Positions 1-6,667 of a stretch of DNA of 64,000 nt are shown piece after piece. The translations under genes were made by a program, and so were the position numbers. Source of the stretch: an uncultured Oscillibacter sp. (GTDB taxonomy: Bacteria; Bacillota; Clostridia; Oscillospirales; Oscillospiraceae); assembly GCA_910583785.1 (NCBI GenBank), contig CAJTZK010000002.1:271990-335989 (forward strand), written 5' to 3'. The first letter of the stretch is position 1; each line of letters begins with the position of its first letter. The notes below the pieces were generated by a model. The model was not told where the DNA came from, ran no database searches, and worked only from the letters and a program-made list of their open reading frames with translations.

Positions 1-1
1 G

Positions 2-181
2 GTCCGGGAGGGCTACGATCCCAAGTATGGCGCCCGGCCCCTGCGCCGCTGCATCCAGAGCAAGGTGGAGGACGCCGTAGCGGAGCGGATGCTGGACGGA
101 ACCCTGAAGGAAGGCGACACCGCCGCCCTGACGGTGGAGGACCGCAAGCTGCTGGTGACCAAGGAAGACCTCCCCGCCTGA
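2..181 (+). CDS. Clp-family AAA+ ATPase, C-terminal end only
   Basis: The reading frame enters from the left edge and stops with TGA at 179-181. The 59 visible residues contain YDPKYGARPLRR, the hallmark of the small D2 subdomain in ClpC/ClpB class ATPases, followed by the usual IQSKVEDAVAERML helix and a short acidic tail. These ATPases unfold proteins for ClpP or for disaggregation in the cytoplasm. The fragment is too short to separate ClpC from ClpB; the short tail without a long coiled extension fits ClpC slightly better. A hairpin with a T-rich flank follows ten bases after the stop. Confidence 0.8.
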   Translation, partial: VREGYDPKYGARPLRRCIQSKVEDAVAERMLDGTLKEGDTAALTVEDRKLLVTKEDLPA

Positions 182-190
182 TCGGAATCA

Positions 191-221
191 AAGGCCCCGC
201 CTTCCGGCGGGGCCTTGCCTT
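191..221. terminator. Shared hairpin terminator between convergent genes
   Basis: GGCCCCGCC and GGCGGGGCC form a 9-bp stem with a TTCC loop, flanked by AA on the left and TTGCCTT on the right. It lies between the Clp ATPase stop and the end of the convergent ABM-like gene, so it could serve both. Confidence 0.7.
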
Positions 222-225
222 GTCC

Positions 226-525
226 TCAATATTTTTTCACAAACCGGGAGATCAGGGCCCGGCAGGTCACCATGCGGATGCAGGCGTAAAAGGCCTCCGC
301 CTCCTCCGTTCCCTGTCCCGCCGTGGTGGCGTTCTGCGCGTCCTCCTCCGTCTCCCAGAGGACGAAATCCGTCCACGTCTCATCCTGCACATAGTGCTCC
401 CAGGAGAGGAACCCCTTGGCCTGGGAGATGACCTTGTCGTGGAGCTTCTGTGTCCGGTCCATAAATTCCTCCGGGGTCACGCTTTTCTTCAGCTTATAGG
501 AAAAAATCCACGCCGTCTTCGTCAT
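226..525 (-). CDS. ABM-like small dimeric alpha+beta barrel protein
   Basis: 99 aa, cytoplasmic. The pattern KTAWIFSYKLK near residue 3, then an EEFMDRTQKLHDKV helix and FLSWEHYVQDETWTD strands, resembles the antibiotic biosynthesis monooxygenase / stress-responsive A/B barrel fold (ferredoxin-like, about 100 aa). Members are oxygenases, chlorite dismutase relatives or structural dimers, so no reaction can be assigned. A GGAGG ribosome site precedes the ATG. It is monocistronic and convergent with the Clp gene. Confidence 0.6.
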   Translation of the reverse strand: MTKTAWIFSYKLKKSVTPEEFMDRTQKLHDKVISQAKGFLSWEHYVQDETWTDFVLWETEEDAQNATTAGQGTEEAEAFYACIRMVTCRALISRFVKKY

Positions 526-717
526 ATGCCTTCCTCCTTCTTGCTATCCGGCTTTTTAGCCAATTTCATGATACCATAGCCCCGTCCTTTTTTCAACGGC
601 TCTCCCGCCAGGAAGCGGGGCGGGCCTGTGCATCCGTCCCCCGCCGCGTTCCGCCTCATAAAAATAGAAAATGCGCAAGAAATGCGCAAGCGCACACACC
701 CCTGGCGCAGGCCGCCC

Positions 718-746
718 TTGCCTTTTCCCGCAAAAGCGTGTACACT
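718..746 (+). promoter_or_regulatory. Predicted sigma-A promoter of lspA-rluD
   Basis: TTGCCT (718-723) and TACACT (741-746) with a 17-nt spacer, about 30 nt before the lspA ATG. Upstream, AATGCGCAAG occurs twice in tandem (about 670-690), a possible but unproven operator. Confidence 0.5.
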
Positions 747-777
747 GTCAGGGAACACCCAAAAGGAGGACCCCGTT

Positions 778-1287
778 ATGCTTTCCACCGTCCTGTCCGC
801 CCTGCTGGCCCTGGCCCTGCTGGCCTTGGACCAGTGGGTCAAGCGCATGATTACCCTCACCCTCCCCCTGGGGGAGGCCCGCCCCCTCCTGCCGGGCTTT
901 GTGGAGCTGCGGACCGTCCACAACTATGGCGCCGCCTGGTCCAGCTTCTCCGGCATGCGGTGGCTCCTGGTGGCGGCCACCAGCTGCATCGTCCTGGCCC
1001 TGCTGGCCCTGCTGGTCCGGCGGGTGGTCCGGCATCCCCTGGGGGTGCTGGCCTGCTGCCTCATCGTCTCCGGCGGCCTGGGGAACATCCTGGACCGGGC
1101 CCGCCTGGGCTACGTGGTGGACATGTTCAACTTCCAGTTCATGGATTATCCCGTTTTCAACGTGGCGGACATGTGCATCGTCTCTGGCTGCGTCCTGGGC
1201 CTGGTTTACTACCAGTGGTTCTACGAGAAATACGATAAAAGGGGGAAGGCCGATGGAAACGCGGACGCTCCAGCCAGCGGCGGCTGA
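778..1287 (+). CDS. lspA: Lipoprotein signal peptidase (signal peptidase II)
   Basis: 169 aa, matching the family length. It cleaves the signal peptide of diacylglyceryl-modified prolipoproteins in the cytoplasmic membrane. Four hydrophobic segments are visible. The aspartyl catalytic pair is present: D106 in GNILDR and D131 in FNVAD, with the conserved D18 in LALDQWVK and HNYGAAW at 48-54. ATG 778 is chosen because AAAGGAGGA lies just upstream and because the protein then begins with the first membrane helix; the frame is open further upstream but lacks homology. rluD starts inside its last 35 bases, so the two genes are translationally linked. Several lipoproteins in this window (25.2 kb, 53.9 kb) would be its substrates. 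Confidence 0.95.
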   Translation: MLSTVLSALLALALLALDQWVKRMITLTLPLGEARPLLPGFVELRTVHNYGAAWSSFSGMRWLLVAATSCIVLALLALLVRRVVRHPLGVLACCLIVSGGLGNILDRARLGYVVDMFNFQFMDYPVFNVADMCIVSGCVLGLVYYQWFYEKYDKRGKADGNADAPASGG

Positions 1288-2212
1288 CGCCGGGAAACGG
1301 GTGGACGCCTGGCTGGCGGGCCAGCTGGAGGACCTCACCCGTTCCGCCGCCCAGCGCCTCCTGGAGGAGGGCCGGGTTACCCTGGACGGCGCCCCCCTGG
1401 CGAAACGCTACAAGCTTACCGGGTCGGAAATCCTGGCCGTCTCCCTGCCGGACCCGGAGCCCATCAGCGCCGTCCCCCAGAACATCCCCCTGGACGTGGT
1501 GTTCGAGGATGGCGACGTCATTGTAGTAAACAAGCCCAAGGGCCTGGTGGTCCATCCCGCCCCGGGCCACCCGGACGGGACGCTGGTCAACGCCCTGCTG
1601 TACCACTGTGGCGGGAGCCTCTCCGGCATAGGCGGAGCCCTGCGCCCCGGTATTGTCCACCGCATCGACCGGGACACCTCCGGCCTCATTCTCGCCGCTA
1701 AGAACGACTTCGCCCACCTCCGCCTGGCCGCCCAGCTCCAGGACCACAGCCTGGCCCGGACCTATGAGTGCATAGCCCTGGGCCGCTTCCAGGAGGACGC
1801 GGGAACCGTGGACGCCCCCATTGGCCGCCACCCGGCGGACCGGAAAAAAATGGCCGTCGTTTCCTCCGGGCGTCCCGCCGTCACCCATTGGGAGGTACTG
1901 GCGCGGTTCTCCGCGCGCCCCGGCCCCGGCGGCATGCAGGGCGGCACCTGCGCCCATCTCCGCTGCCGCCTGGAGACCGGGCGGACCCACCAGATCCGGG
2001 TCCACCTGGCCCACCTGGGGCATCCCATTCTGGGGGATACGGTCTACGGGGCGAAACAGCCCATTCCCGGCCTCCAGGGCCAGTGCCTGCACGCCGTGGG
2101 CCTGCGCTTTCTCCATCCCCGCACCGGGGAGGCGGTGGAGCTCCGCTGCCCCCTGCCGGAGGAGTTCCAGGCCCAATTGGACAAGCTGGCCCGGAGAAGC
2201 GGGGCCCTTTGA
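1253..2212 (+). CDS. rluD: 23S rRNA pseudouridine synthase, RluD family
   Basis: 319 aa. It isomerises uridine to pseudouridine in large-subunit rRNA. An N-terminal S4-like RNA-binding domain (about 15-60, KRVDAWLAGQ ... LTRSAAQRLLEEGRV) precedes the RluA/C/D catalytic domain. The catalytic aspartate is D139 in HRIDRDTSG. VVNKPKGLVVHPAPGH and GRTHQIRVHLAHLGHP are further family signatures. ATG 1253 lies inside lspA (35-nt overlap), a common lspA-rluD arrangement in Firmicutes. A 15-residue insert rich in Gly/Pro (about 220-235) breaks the catalytic fold between strands and is probably a surface loop. RluD is the best match, but RluC-like specificity cannot be excluded. Confidence 0.92.
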   Translation: METRTLQPAAADAGKRVDAWLAGQLEDLTRSAAQRLLEEGRVTLDGAPLAKRYKLTGSEILAVSLPDPEPISAVPQNIPLDVVFEDGDVIVVNKPKGLVVHPAPGHPDGTLVNALLYHCGGSLSGIGGALRPGIVHRIDRDTSGLILAAKNDFAHLRLAAQLQDHSLARTYECIALGRFQEDAGTVDAPIGRHPADRKKMAVVSSGRPAVTHWEVLARFSARPGPGGMQGGTCAHLRCRLETGRTHQIRVHLAHLGHPILGDTVYGAKQPIPGLQGQCLHAVGLRFLHPRTGEAVELRCPLPEEFQAQLDKLARRSGAL

Positions 2213-2462
2213 AGCGGGGCCCGGCTCCCGTTTCCCCATCCCCCGGCGTCCTCCTGGGGCCGGGGTTCCTTCTGGTGCCCCGCCCTTCTTTGCCCGCCGC
2301 CCCCTGCGGCCCCTCTGGTCCGGCGGCTGGGGAAACTTCCCCCAATACGCCAGGCGGAGCCCCTGCCCTATTCCCGGGATATCTTCTTCCGGGTGTGGGA
2401 ACCCTGGAATACCGGGCGCTTTGGGACCCCGGGAAAAAAATAGAAAAATTTTAAAATATGCC

Positions 2463-2491
2463 TTGACAAAACCAGATTCTTTTCATATAAT
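2463..2491 (+). promoter_or_regulatory. Strong promoter of the tRNA Val-Asp-Phe-Gly cluster
   Basis: Perfect consensus: TTGACA (2463-2468), 17-nt spacer, TATAAT (2486-2491), followed 32 nt later by tRNA-Val. The preceding 2213-2460 is very GC-rich and holds no gene that I recognise. Confidence 0.9.
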
Positions 2492-2522
2492 AGTCAATGC
2501 CGTTTGACGTGGGCGGTGACTC

Positions 2523-2599
2523 GGGAGCATAGCTCAGCTGGTTAGAGCATCTGCCTTACAAGCAGGGGGTCACTGGTTCGAGTCCAGTTGTTCCCACCA
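2523..2599 (+). tRNA. tRNA-Val(TAC)
   Basis: 77 nt with encoded CCA. Acceptor GGGAGCA pairs with TGTTCCC (one G-T), the anticodon loop is CTTACAA, and the T-loop region is GGTTCGAGTCC. First gene after the consensus promoter. Confidence 0.95.
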
Positions 2600-2637
2600 G
2601 CTCTTTTCAGGAGCATCCCCTTTTCCACGTATGTTAC

Positions 2638-2714
2638 GGCCCGGTAGTTCAGTTGGTTAGAACGCTAGCCTGTCACGCTAGAGGTCGACGGTTCGAGCCC
2701 GTTCCGGGTCGCCA
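2638..2714 (+). tRNA. tRNA-Asp(GTC)
   Basis: 77 nt with encoded CCA. Acceptor GGCCCGG pairs with CCGGGTC, and the anticodon loop CTGTCAC gives GTC. Confidence 0.95.
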
Positions 2715-2716
2715 TT

Positions 2717-2793
2717 TGCCCAGATAGCTCAGTTGGTAGAGCAGTGGACTGAAAATCCACGTGTCGCTGGTTCGATTCCGGCTCTGGGCACCA
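2717..2793 (+). tRNA. tRNA-Phe(GAA)
   Basis: Acceptor TGCCCAG pairs with CTGGGCA, the anticodon loop is CTGAAAA, and CCA is encoded. It starts only two bases after tRNA-Asp, so they are cotranscribed. Confidence 0.95.
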
Positions 2794-2819
2794 GCGGGCG
2801 TCACAAAGACGCCCGGTAT

Positions 2820-2895
2820 GCGGGCATAGCTCATCTGGTAGAGCGCCACCTTGCCAAGGTGGAGGTAGCGAGTTCGAGCCTCGTTGCCCGCTCCA
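2820..2895 (+). tRNA. tRNA-Gly(GCC)
   Basis: 76 nt. Acceptor GCGGGCA pairs with TGCCCGC, the anticodon loop TTGCCAA gives GCC, and CCA is encoded. Confidence 0.95.
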
Positions 2896-2900
2896 GCTCA

Positions 2901-3000
2901 GGAATTCCCCTTACCGCTCCGTTTCCCGCCTTGGGCGGAAAACTGTGCCGGACGGGGAATTCCTTCGCTTCCCCACCGGAACCGCTCCGCTGGGTTCCGG
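2901..3000. repeat. Nested palindromes between tRNA-Gly and tRNA-Cys
   Basis: GGAATTCCCC (2901-2910) is inverted at 2954-2963, enclosing an inner stem TTTCCCGCC/GGGCGGAAA (about 2922-2941). A second hairpin CCGGAACC/GGTTCCGG follows (2976-3000). No T-run follows the first, so it is not a clear intrinsic terminator. It could be a tRNA transcript 3' structure or a small repeat element. Confidence 0.6.
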
Positions 3001-3088
3001 CGGGGGCCCCATTTTTGCGCCACATTGCTTCGCTGATGACGGAGACGGGGAGGCGGAAAAAATTTTTTGAATTTTTTTCAAAAAGGTG

Positions 3089-3117
3089 TAGACTTTTTTG
3101 GAGAGTTCGCATATAAT
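3089..3117 (+). promoter_or_regulatory. Promoter of tRNA-Cys with A/T-rich upstream tract
   Basis: TAGACT (3089-3094), 17-nt spacer, TATAAT (3112-3117). The A/T runs at about 3056-3085 directly upstream look like an UP element. tRNA-Cys starts 12 nt after the -10 box. Confidence 0.75.
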
Positions 3118-3128
3118 ACAGTATAGAT

Positions 3129-3203
3129 GGTGACATAGCCAAGTGGTAAGGCAAGGGTCTGCAAAACCCTGATTCCCCGGTTCAAATCCGGGTGTCACCT
3201 CCA
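3129..3203 (+). tRNA. tRNA-Cys(GCA)
   Basis: 75 nt. Acceptor GGTGACA pairs with TGTCACC, the anticodon loop CTGCAAA gives GCA, and CCA is encoded. It has its own promoter and a terminator immediately behind. Confidence 0.95.
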
Positions 3204-3237
3204 AAGAAAGACCGCCGACGGCGGTCTTTCTTTCTTT
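3204..3237 (+). terminator. Intrinsic terminator after tRNA-Cys
   Basis: AAGAAAGACCGCC and GGCGGTCTTTCTT form a 13-bp stem with a GAC loop, ending in a T-rich tail. It also faces the end of the convergent DUF1919 gene and is likely bidirectional. Confidence 0.9.
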
Positions 3238-3242
3238 AATGG

Positions 3243-4149
3243 TTATTCTTCCCGGCGGTAATCCGGTTCCCCATTTAGCAATTTGAGCAAATCCACCGCT
3301 TTTTTAGTGTTTTCCATTTGCAAAAACCAAGTCCTGAATTCCCACATCTCCAGCCGCTTTTTATAATACCAATCCCGCCTGATCCTTTTCGCCAGCCTCT
3401 CCTGGGTATGCACATATTTTGGGGCAGGCCAGCCTGCCGAATACGGATAGGTATTCCTCACGCCTTGGATCCGAGGCTTCAAAAGCAAATTTGACAAACA
3501 GTCTGTCTTTATTGATTCGCTCCGCTCTTCGCTTCCAATGCTCCTCCGCTTCCTGGGAACTTTTGGAATGCACAAAGTGCAGCTCAACGCTCCTGGCCTC
3601 ATCTCCAAGCCTTCCAATCGGAAACGTGCCTTCCCGGGGAACGCCGTCCCGCACCATGGGCAGCGGTTTTCCCAGGTAAAAAAGCGGGTCCTTTATGAAT
3701 TCACAAAAGGATTCCCTTGGCCAATATATATTTATAAGGGGTGACGTAAACGGTAAATTCAATTCCCGGTATACCTTCCCTCCCCAGCAATCATCTGACA
3801 ATATAGTGACCGGGTTTTCGCGCAGGGATGCGTATCTTTTGAAATCAAAACACGGAATCTGGAACACCTTGCTGGAAATTATTTTATTGTCCGGTATTCC
3901 CAGCGCCAAGGCTTCCTGTTTAATTTCCGCATAATCCTTTGTCTGCGGAATGATCAGGTAGTCAAATGCTATACCATTTAAATCTTCTTTGCAAACGAGC
4001 GGGTAGCCGTCAAACTTTTTAATATAGCGCGCTTTACTTTTTGACAGTACCGCCACACATTGCACATTGCTCTTCCATTCCTCAAATTTTACCTGGTTAA
4101 TAATATGTTCGTATCCCTCTGCCGCTCCCCATATTACACATTGCCTCAT
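3243..4149 (-). pseudogene. DUF1919 exopolysaccharide-type protein, frameshifted
   Basis: The minus strand encodes an N-terminal part (about 1-110: RQCVIWGAAEGYEHIINQ, a nucleotide-sugar-enzyme-like sensor region) and a DUF1919 domain carrying SDDCWGGKVYRELNLPF and FYLGKPLPMV. Near 3423 the frame ends prematurely after LACPK, and the expected continuation KYVHTQERLAKRIRRDWYYK is found in another frame down to the stop at 3243. Removing one base of the CCCC-AAAA run rejoins the two parts exactly. It is therefore a one-base indel: a real pseudogene or a sequencing error. The start at 4149 follows GAGGTG. The gene is clearly lower in GC than its neighbours, suggesting transfer. DUF1919 proteins occur in capsule/exopolysaccharide loci; their chemistry is unknown. 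Confidence 0.75.
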
Positions 4150-4180
4150 AAACACACCTCAGCTTTAATCCAATAGTTTT

Positions 4181-4221
4181 TGTTGTTTTGCGTTAGCAAA
4201 ACAACATCGGGGTACCCCGAT
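4181..4221. repeat. Twin hairpins in the leader of the DUF1919 gene
   Basis: TGTTGTTTTGC-GTTA-GCAAAACAACA is a perfect 11-bp stem (4181-4206), immediately followed by the perfect palindrome ATCGGGGTACCCCGAT (4206-4221) and then AAAAATTTTTTT. On the plus strand this has terminator form. On the minus strand it sits about 30 nt before the DUF1919 ribosome site, where it could act as a leader attenuator or processing site. Confidence 0.6.
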
Positions 4222-4420
4222 AAAAATTTTTTTATGGCGGGTATTATGGGCCGCCGTAAACGGGTTAGCTGGTTCCGCAGGCTAGCCATCAAACCGGCAG
4301 CGCTCTTTCGTTTTTGTAGGATTCTTTTCTAGCGGGAATGTTTGCACTTGGCCAGTGCAAGGAATATTTTGACCGGACATAAATGGACCATATATTCACC
4401 CCTTTATCTGTCTCTCAAAT

Positions 4421-4430
4421 ACTATACCAC
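4421..4430 (-). promoter_or_regulatory. Possible extended -10 promoter of the DUF1919 gene
   Basis: On the minus strand TGGTATAGT gives an extended -10 with no good -35. Used from here, the transcript would have a leader of about 260 nt that includes the twin hairpins and a TTGCACT/AGTGCAA stem near 4340. No gene is visible in 4150-4460. Confidence 0.35.
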
Positions 4431-4460
4431 AAAAAAATCTTAAAAGAAACCACAACTTGC

Positions 4461-4513
4461 AAAAAAGCAGGCAGTTTTCCATTTAGTACCATGGAAAACT
4501 GCCTGCTCTTTTT
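4461..4513 (-). terminator. Terminator of the V-type ATPase operon
   Basis: GCAGGCAGTTTTCCAT and ATGGAAAACTGCCTGC form a 16-bp perfect stem, with A and T runs on both sides, so it can work in either direction. It lies 42 nt beyond the subunit D stop. Confidence 0.9.
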
Positions 4514-4554
4514 AGGCCGATTGCAGAAGCGGTACGGTTCCGGTAAAGCTGTCT

Positions 4555-5268
4555 TCAAACCTCCGCCGCTTCTTCTCCGCTGGACCCGAAAGCCTTGACG
4601 GCCCTGGCGTCCTGCGCCTGCCGTTCCTCAATGGCTTCCTTCAAAATCATATCCTTGACCTTCATGAGCCGGATGGTTGTCGCGCGGTCGTTTTCATCCA
4701 GCTTCATGTTGATATACCGGATCGCCTCCTGGGTATTGGGGATCATCACGTACTCCAGGGCGTTGACCCGCCGCCGGGTCTTCTCGATCTCCTCCGCCAT
4801 CAGCTGGGCGGACTTCTCAATCTCCGCCAGCTTCAAGAGCTTGCGGAACACCTTCCCCAGCGCGTCCACCGCCGTGTCCAGCTCGCCGGACGTGGCCGCG
4901 AAGCCATAGGGATAGATATCAGAATCCGACCGGGTCTGGGTCTGGAAGTCGTATACAGGCACGTTGACGGACATGATGTTCTGGAAGGTCATGGTCAGCT
5001 CCACGCTCTGCTTCGGGTACAGCAGGGCCTGCTCCATGGCCTCGGAGCTCATCAGGGCGGAGGCCACCGTGAAGGCCCCGTGGACCGTCATCAGCTCCTC
5101 CTCCACCTCGGCCCGGAGGGCCCGGACCTCCCGGACCGTCTCCAGGAACTGCTTCATCAGCTCATCCCGCTTGTCCTTGAGCAGCTTGTGGCCCCGCTGG
5201 GCGGTGCGCAGCTTGCCTTTCAGGCGGGTGAGCTCCATCCGGGTGGGGCTTACCGTGATATTCGCCAT
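4555..5268 (-). CDS. ntpD: V-type ATP synthase subunit D (central rotor stalk)
   Basis: 237 aa; the usual length is about 210-225. This is the long coiled-coil rotor shaft joining the A3B3 catalytic head to the membrane ring. Visible marks are the N-terminal SPTRMELTRLKGKLRTAQRG helix and the C-terminal RRVNALEYVMIPNTQEAIRY helix, both classical for subunit D, with a variable head between them. It is the last gene of the operon, 13 nt after subunit B, and is followed by the strong terminator. The extended acidic/alanine tail (about 215-237) is lineage specific. Confidence 0.93.
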   Translation of the reverse strand: MANITVSPTRMELTRLKGKLRTAQRGHKLLKDKRDELMKQFLETVREVRALRAEVEEELMTVHGAFTVASALMSSEAMEQALLYPKQSVELTMTFQNIMSVNVPVYDFQTQTRSDSDIYPYGFAATSGELDTAVDALGKVFRKLLKLAEIEKSAQLMAEEIEKTRRRVNALEYVMIPNTQEAIRYINMKLDENDRATTIRLMKVKDMILKEAIEERQAQDARAVKAFGSSGEEAAEV

Positions 5269-5281
5269 GGCTCACCCCTCC

Positions 5282-6667
5282 TTACTGCTCGTCTTTTTTC
5301 GGCCAGTACCTCTCGATTAGCTCCGGCTTGATACGCTTCAGCTCCGCCTTGGGCAGGATGCTCAGGAGCTCCCAGCCCAAATCCAGGGTCTCGAAAATGG
5401 AGCGGTTCTCCTCGTAGCCCTGGTTCACGTAGCGCCGCTCGAACTCGTCGGCAAACTTGGCGTACAGCAAATCCGTGGGCGTCAGGGCCGCCTCGCCCAG
5501 GATGGACATCAGTTCCTTGTTGTCCTTGCCCGTGGAGTAGGCCGCGAAGAGCTGGTTCATGGTATCCGCGTGGTCCTCCCGGGTCTTGCCCTTGCCCACG
5601 CCCTTGTCCTTCAAACGGCTCAGGGAGGGCAGCACGTCCACGGGGGGATGGATCCCCTGGCGGTACAGGGACCGGGCCAGGATGATCTGGCCCTCGGTGA
5701 TATAGCCCGTCAGGTCGGGGATGGGGTGGGTCTTGTCGTCCTCGGGCATGGTCAGGATGGGAATCAGGGTGATGGAGCCCTTCTTGCCCAGCTGGCGGCC
5801 CGCCCGCTCGTAGAGCGTGGCCAGGTTCGTGTACAGGTAGCCGGGGAAGCCGCGGCGGCCCGGGACCTCCTTCTTGGCGGCGGAGACCTCGCGGAGGGCC
5901 TCGGCGTAGTTGGTGATGTCGGTCATGATGACCAGGACGTGCATATCCTTCTCAAAGGCCAGGTACTCCGCGGCGGTCAGGGCCATGCGGGGCGTGGCGA
6001 TGCGCTCCACGGCGGGGTCGTTGGCCAGGTTCGAGAACAGGACGGTACGGTCAATGGCCCCGGTGCGCTTAAACTCGTTGACGAAGAACTCCGACTCCTC
6101 GAAGGTGATGCCGATGGCCGCGAAGACCACGGCGAAGTTGGCGCTCTCGTCCCCCAGCACCTTGGCCTGGCGGGCAATCTGGGCCGCCAGGTTGGCGTGG
6201 GGCAGGCCGGAGCCGGAGAAGATGGGCAGCTTCTGCCCGCGGACCAGGGTGTTCAATCCATCGATGGTGGAAACGCCCGTCTGGATGAACTCGTTGGGGT
6301 AGTCCCGGGCGGCGGGGTTCATGGGCAGGCCGTCAATGTCCCGGTACTCCTCCGCCAGGATGTCGGGGCCGCCGTCAATGGGGTGGCCCATGCCGTTGAA
6401 GACGCGGCCCAGCATGTCGCCGGACACGCCCAGCTGGAGCGGGTGGCCCAGGAAACGGACCTTGGCGTCAGCCATGTTGATGCCCGCGGCGGACTCGAAG
6501 AGCTGGACCACGGCGGTGTCGCCGTTGACCTCCAGCACCTGGCCCCGGCGGGTGGTCCCGTCGTGGAGCTCCACTTCCACCAGCTCGTTGTAGGTGACGT
6601 TCTCCACCATGCGGACCATCATCAGCGGGCTGACGATTTCCTCTACGGTTTTGTATTCACGAATCAT
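5282..6667 (-). CDS. ntpB: V-type ATP synthase subunit B
   Basis: 461 aa. Non-catalytic nucleotide-binding-fold subunit of the A3B3 hexamer. The P-loop position is degenerate (FSGSGLPHANLAAQIARQ), as expected for B, and the PGRRGFPGYLYTNLATLYERAG segment is diagnostic. GTG 6670 and ATG 6667 are both in frame; ATG 6667 is preferred because GGGAGGT lies 8 nt before it. It overlaps the subunit A stop by a few bases, so translation is coupled. Confidence 0.95.
   Translation of the reverse strand: MIREYKTVEEIVSPLMMVRMVENVTYNELVEVELHDGTTRRGQVLEVNGDTAVVQLFESAAGINMADAKVRFLGHPLQLGVSGDMLGRVFNGMGHPIDGGPDILAEEYRDIDGLPMNPAARDYPNEFIQTGVSTIDGLNTLVRGQKLPIFSGSGLPHANLAAQIARQAKVLGDESANFAVVFAAIGITFEESEFFVNEFKRTGAIDRTVLFSNLANDPAVERIATPRMALTAAEYLAFEKDMHVLVIMTDITNYAEALREVSAAKKEVPGRRGFPGYLYTNLATLYERAGRQLGKKGSITLIPILTMPEDDKTHPIPDLTGYITEGQIILARSLYRQGIHPPVDVLPSLSRLKDKGVGKGKTREDHADTMNQLFAAYSTGKDNKELMSILGEAALTPTDLLYAKFADEFERRYVNQGYEENRSIFETLDLGWELLSILPKAELKRIKPELIERYWPKKDEQ

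Noticed and set aside
2213..2460. Possible gene in the GC-rich stretch after rluD
   Set aside because: Frames are Pro/Gly/Arg-rich and run out of rluD in shifted phases; no start signal.
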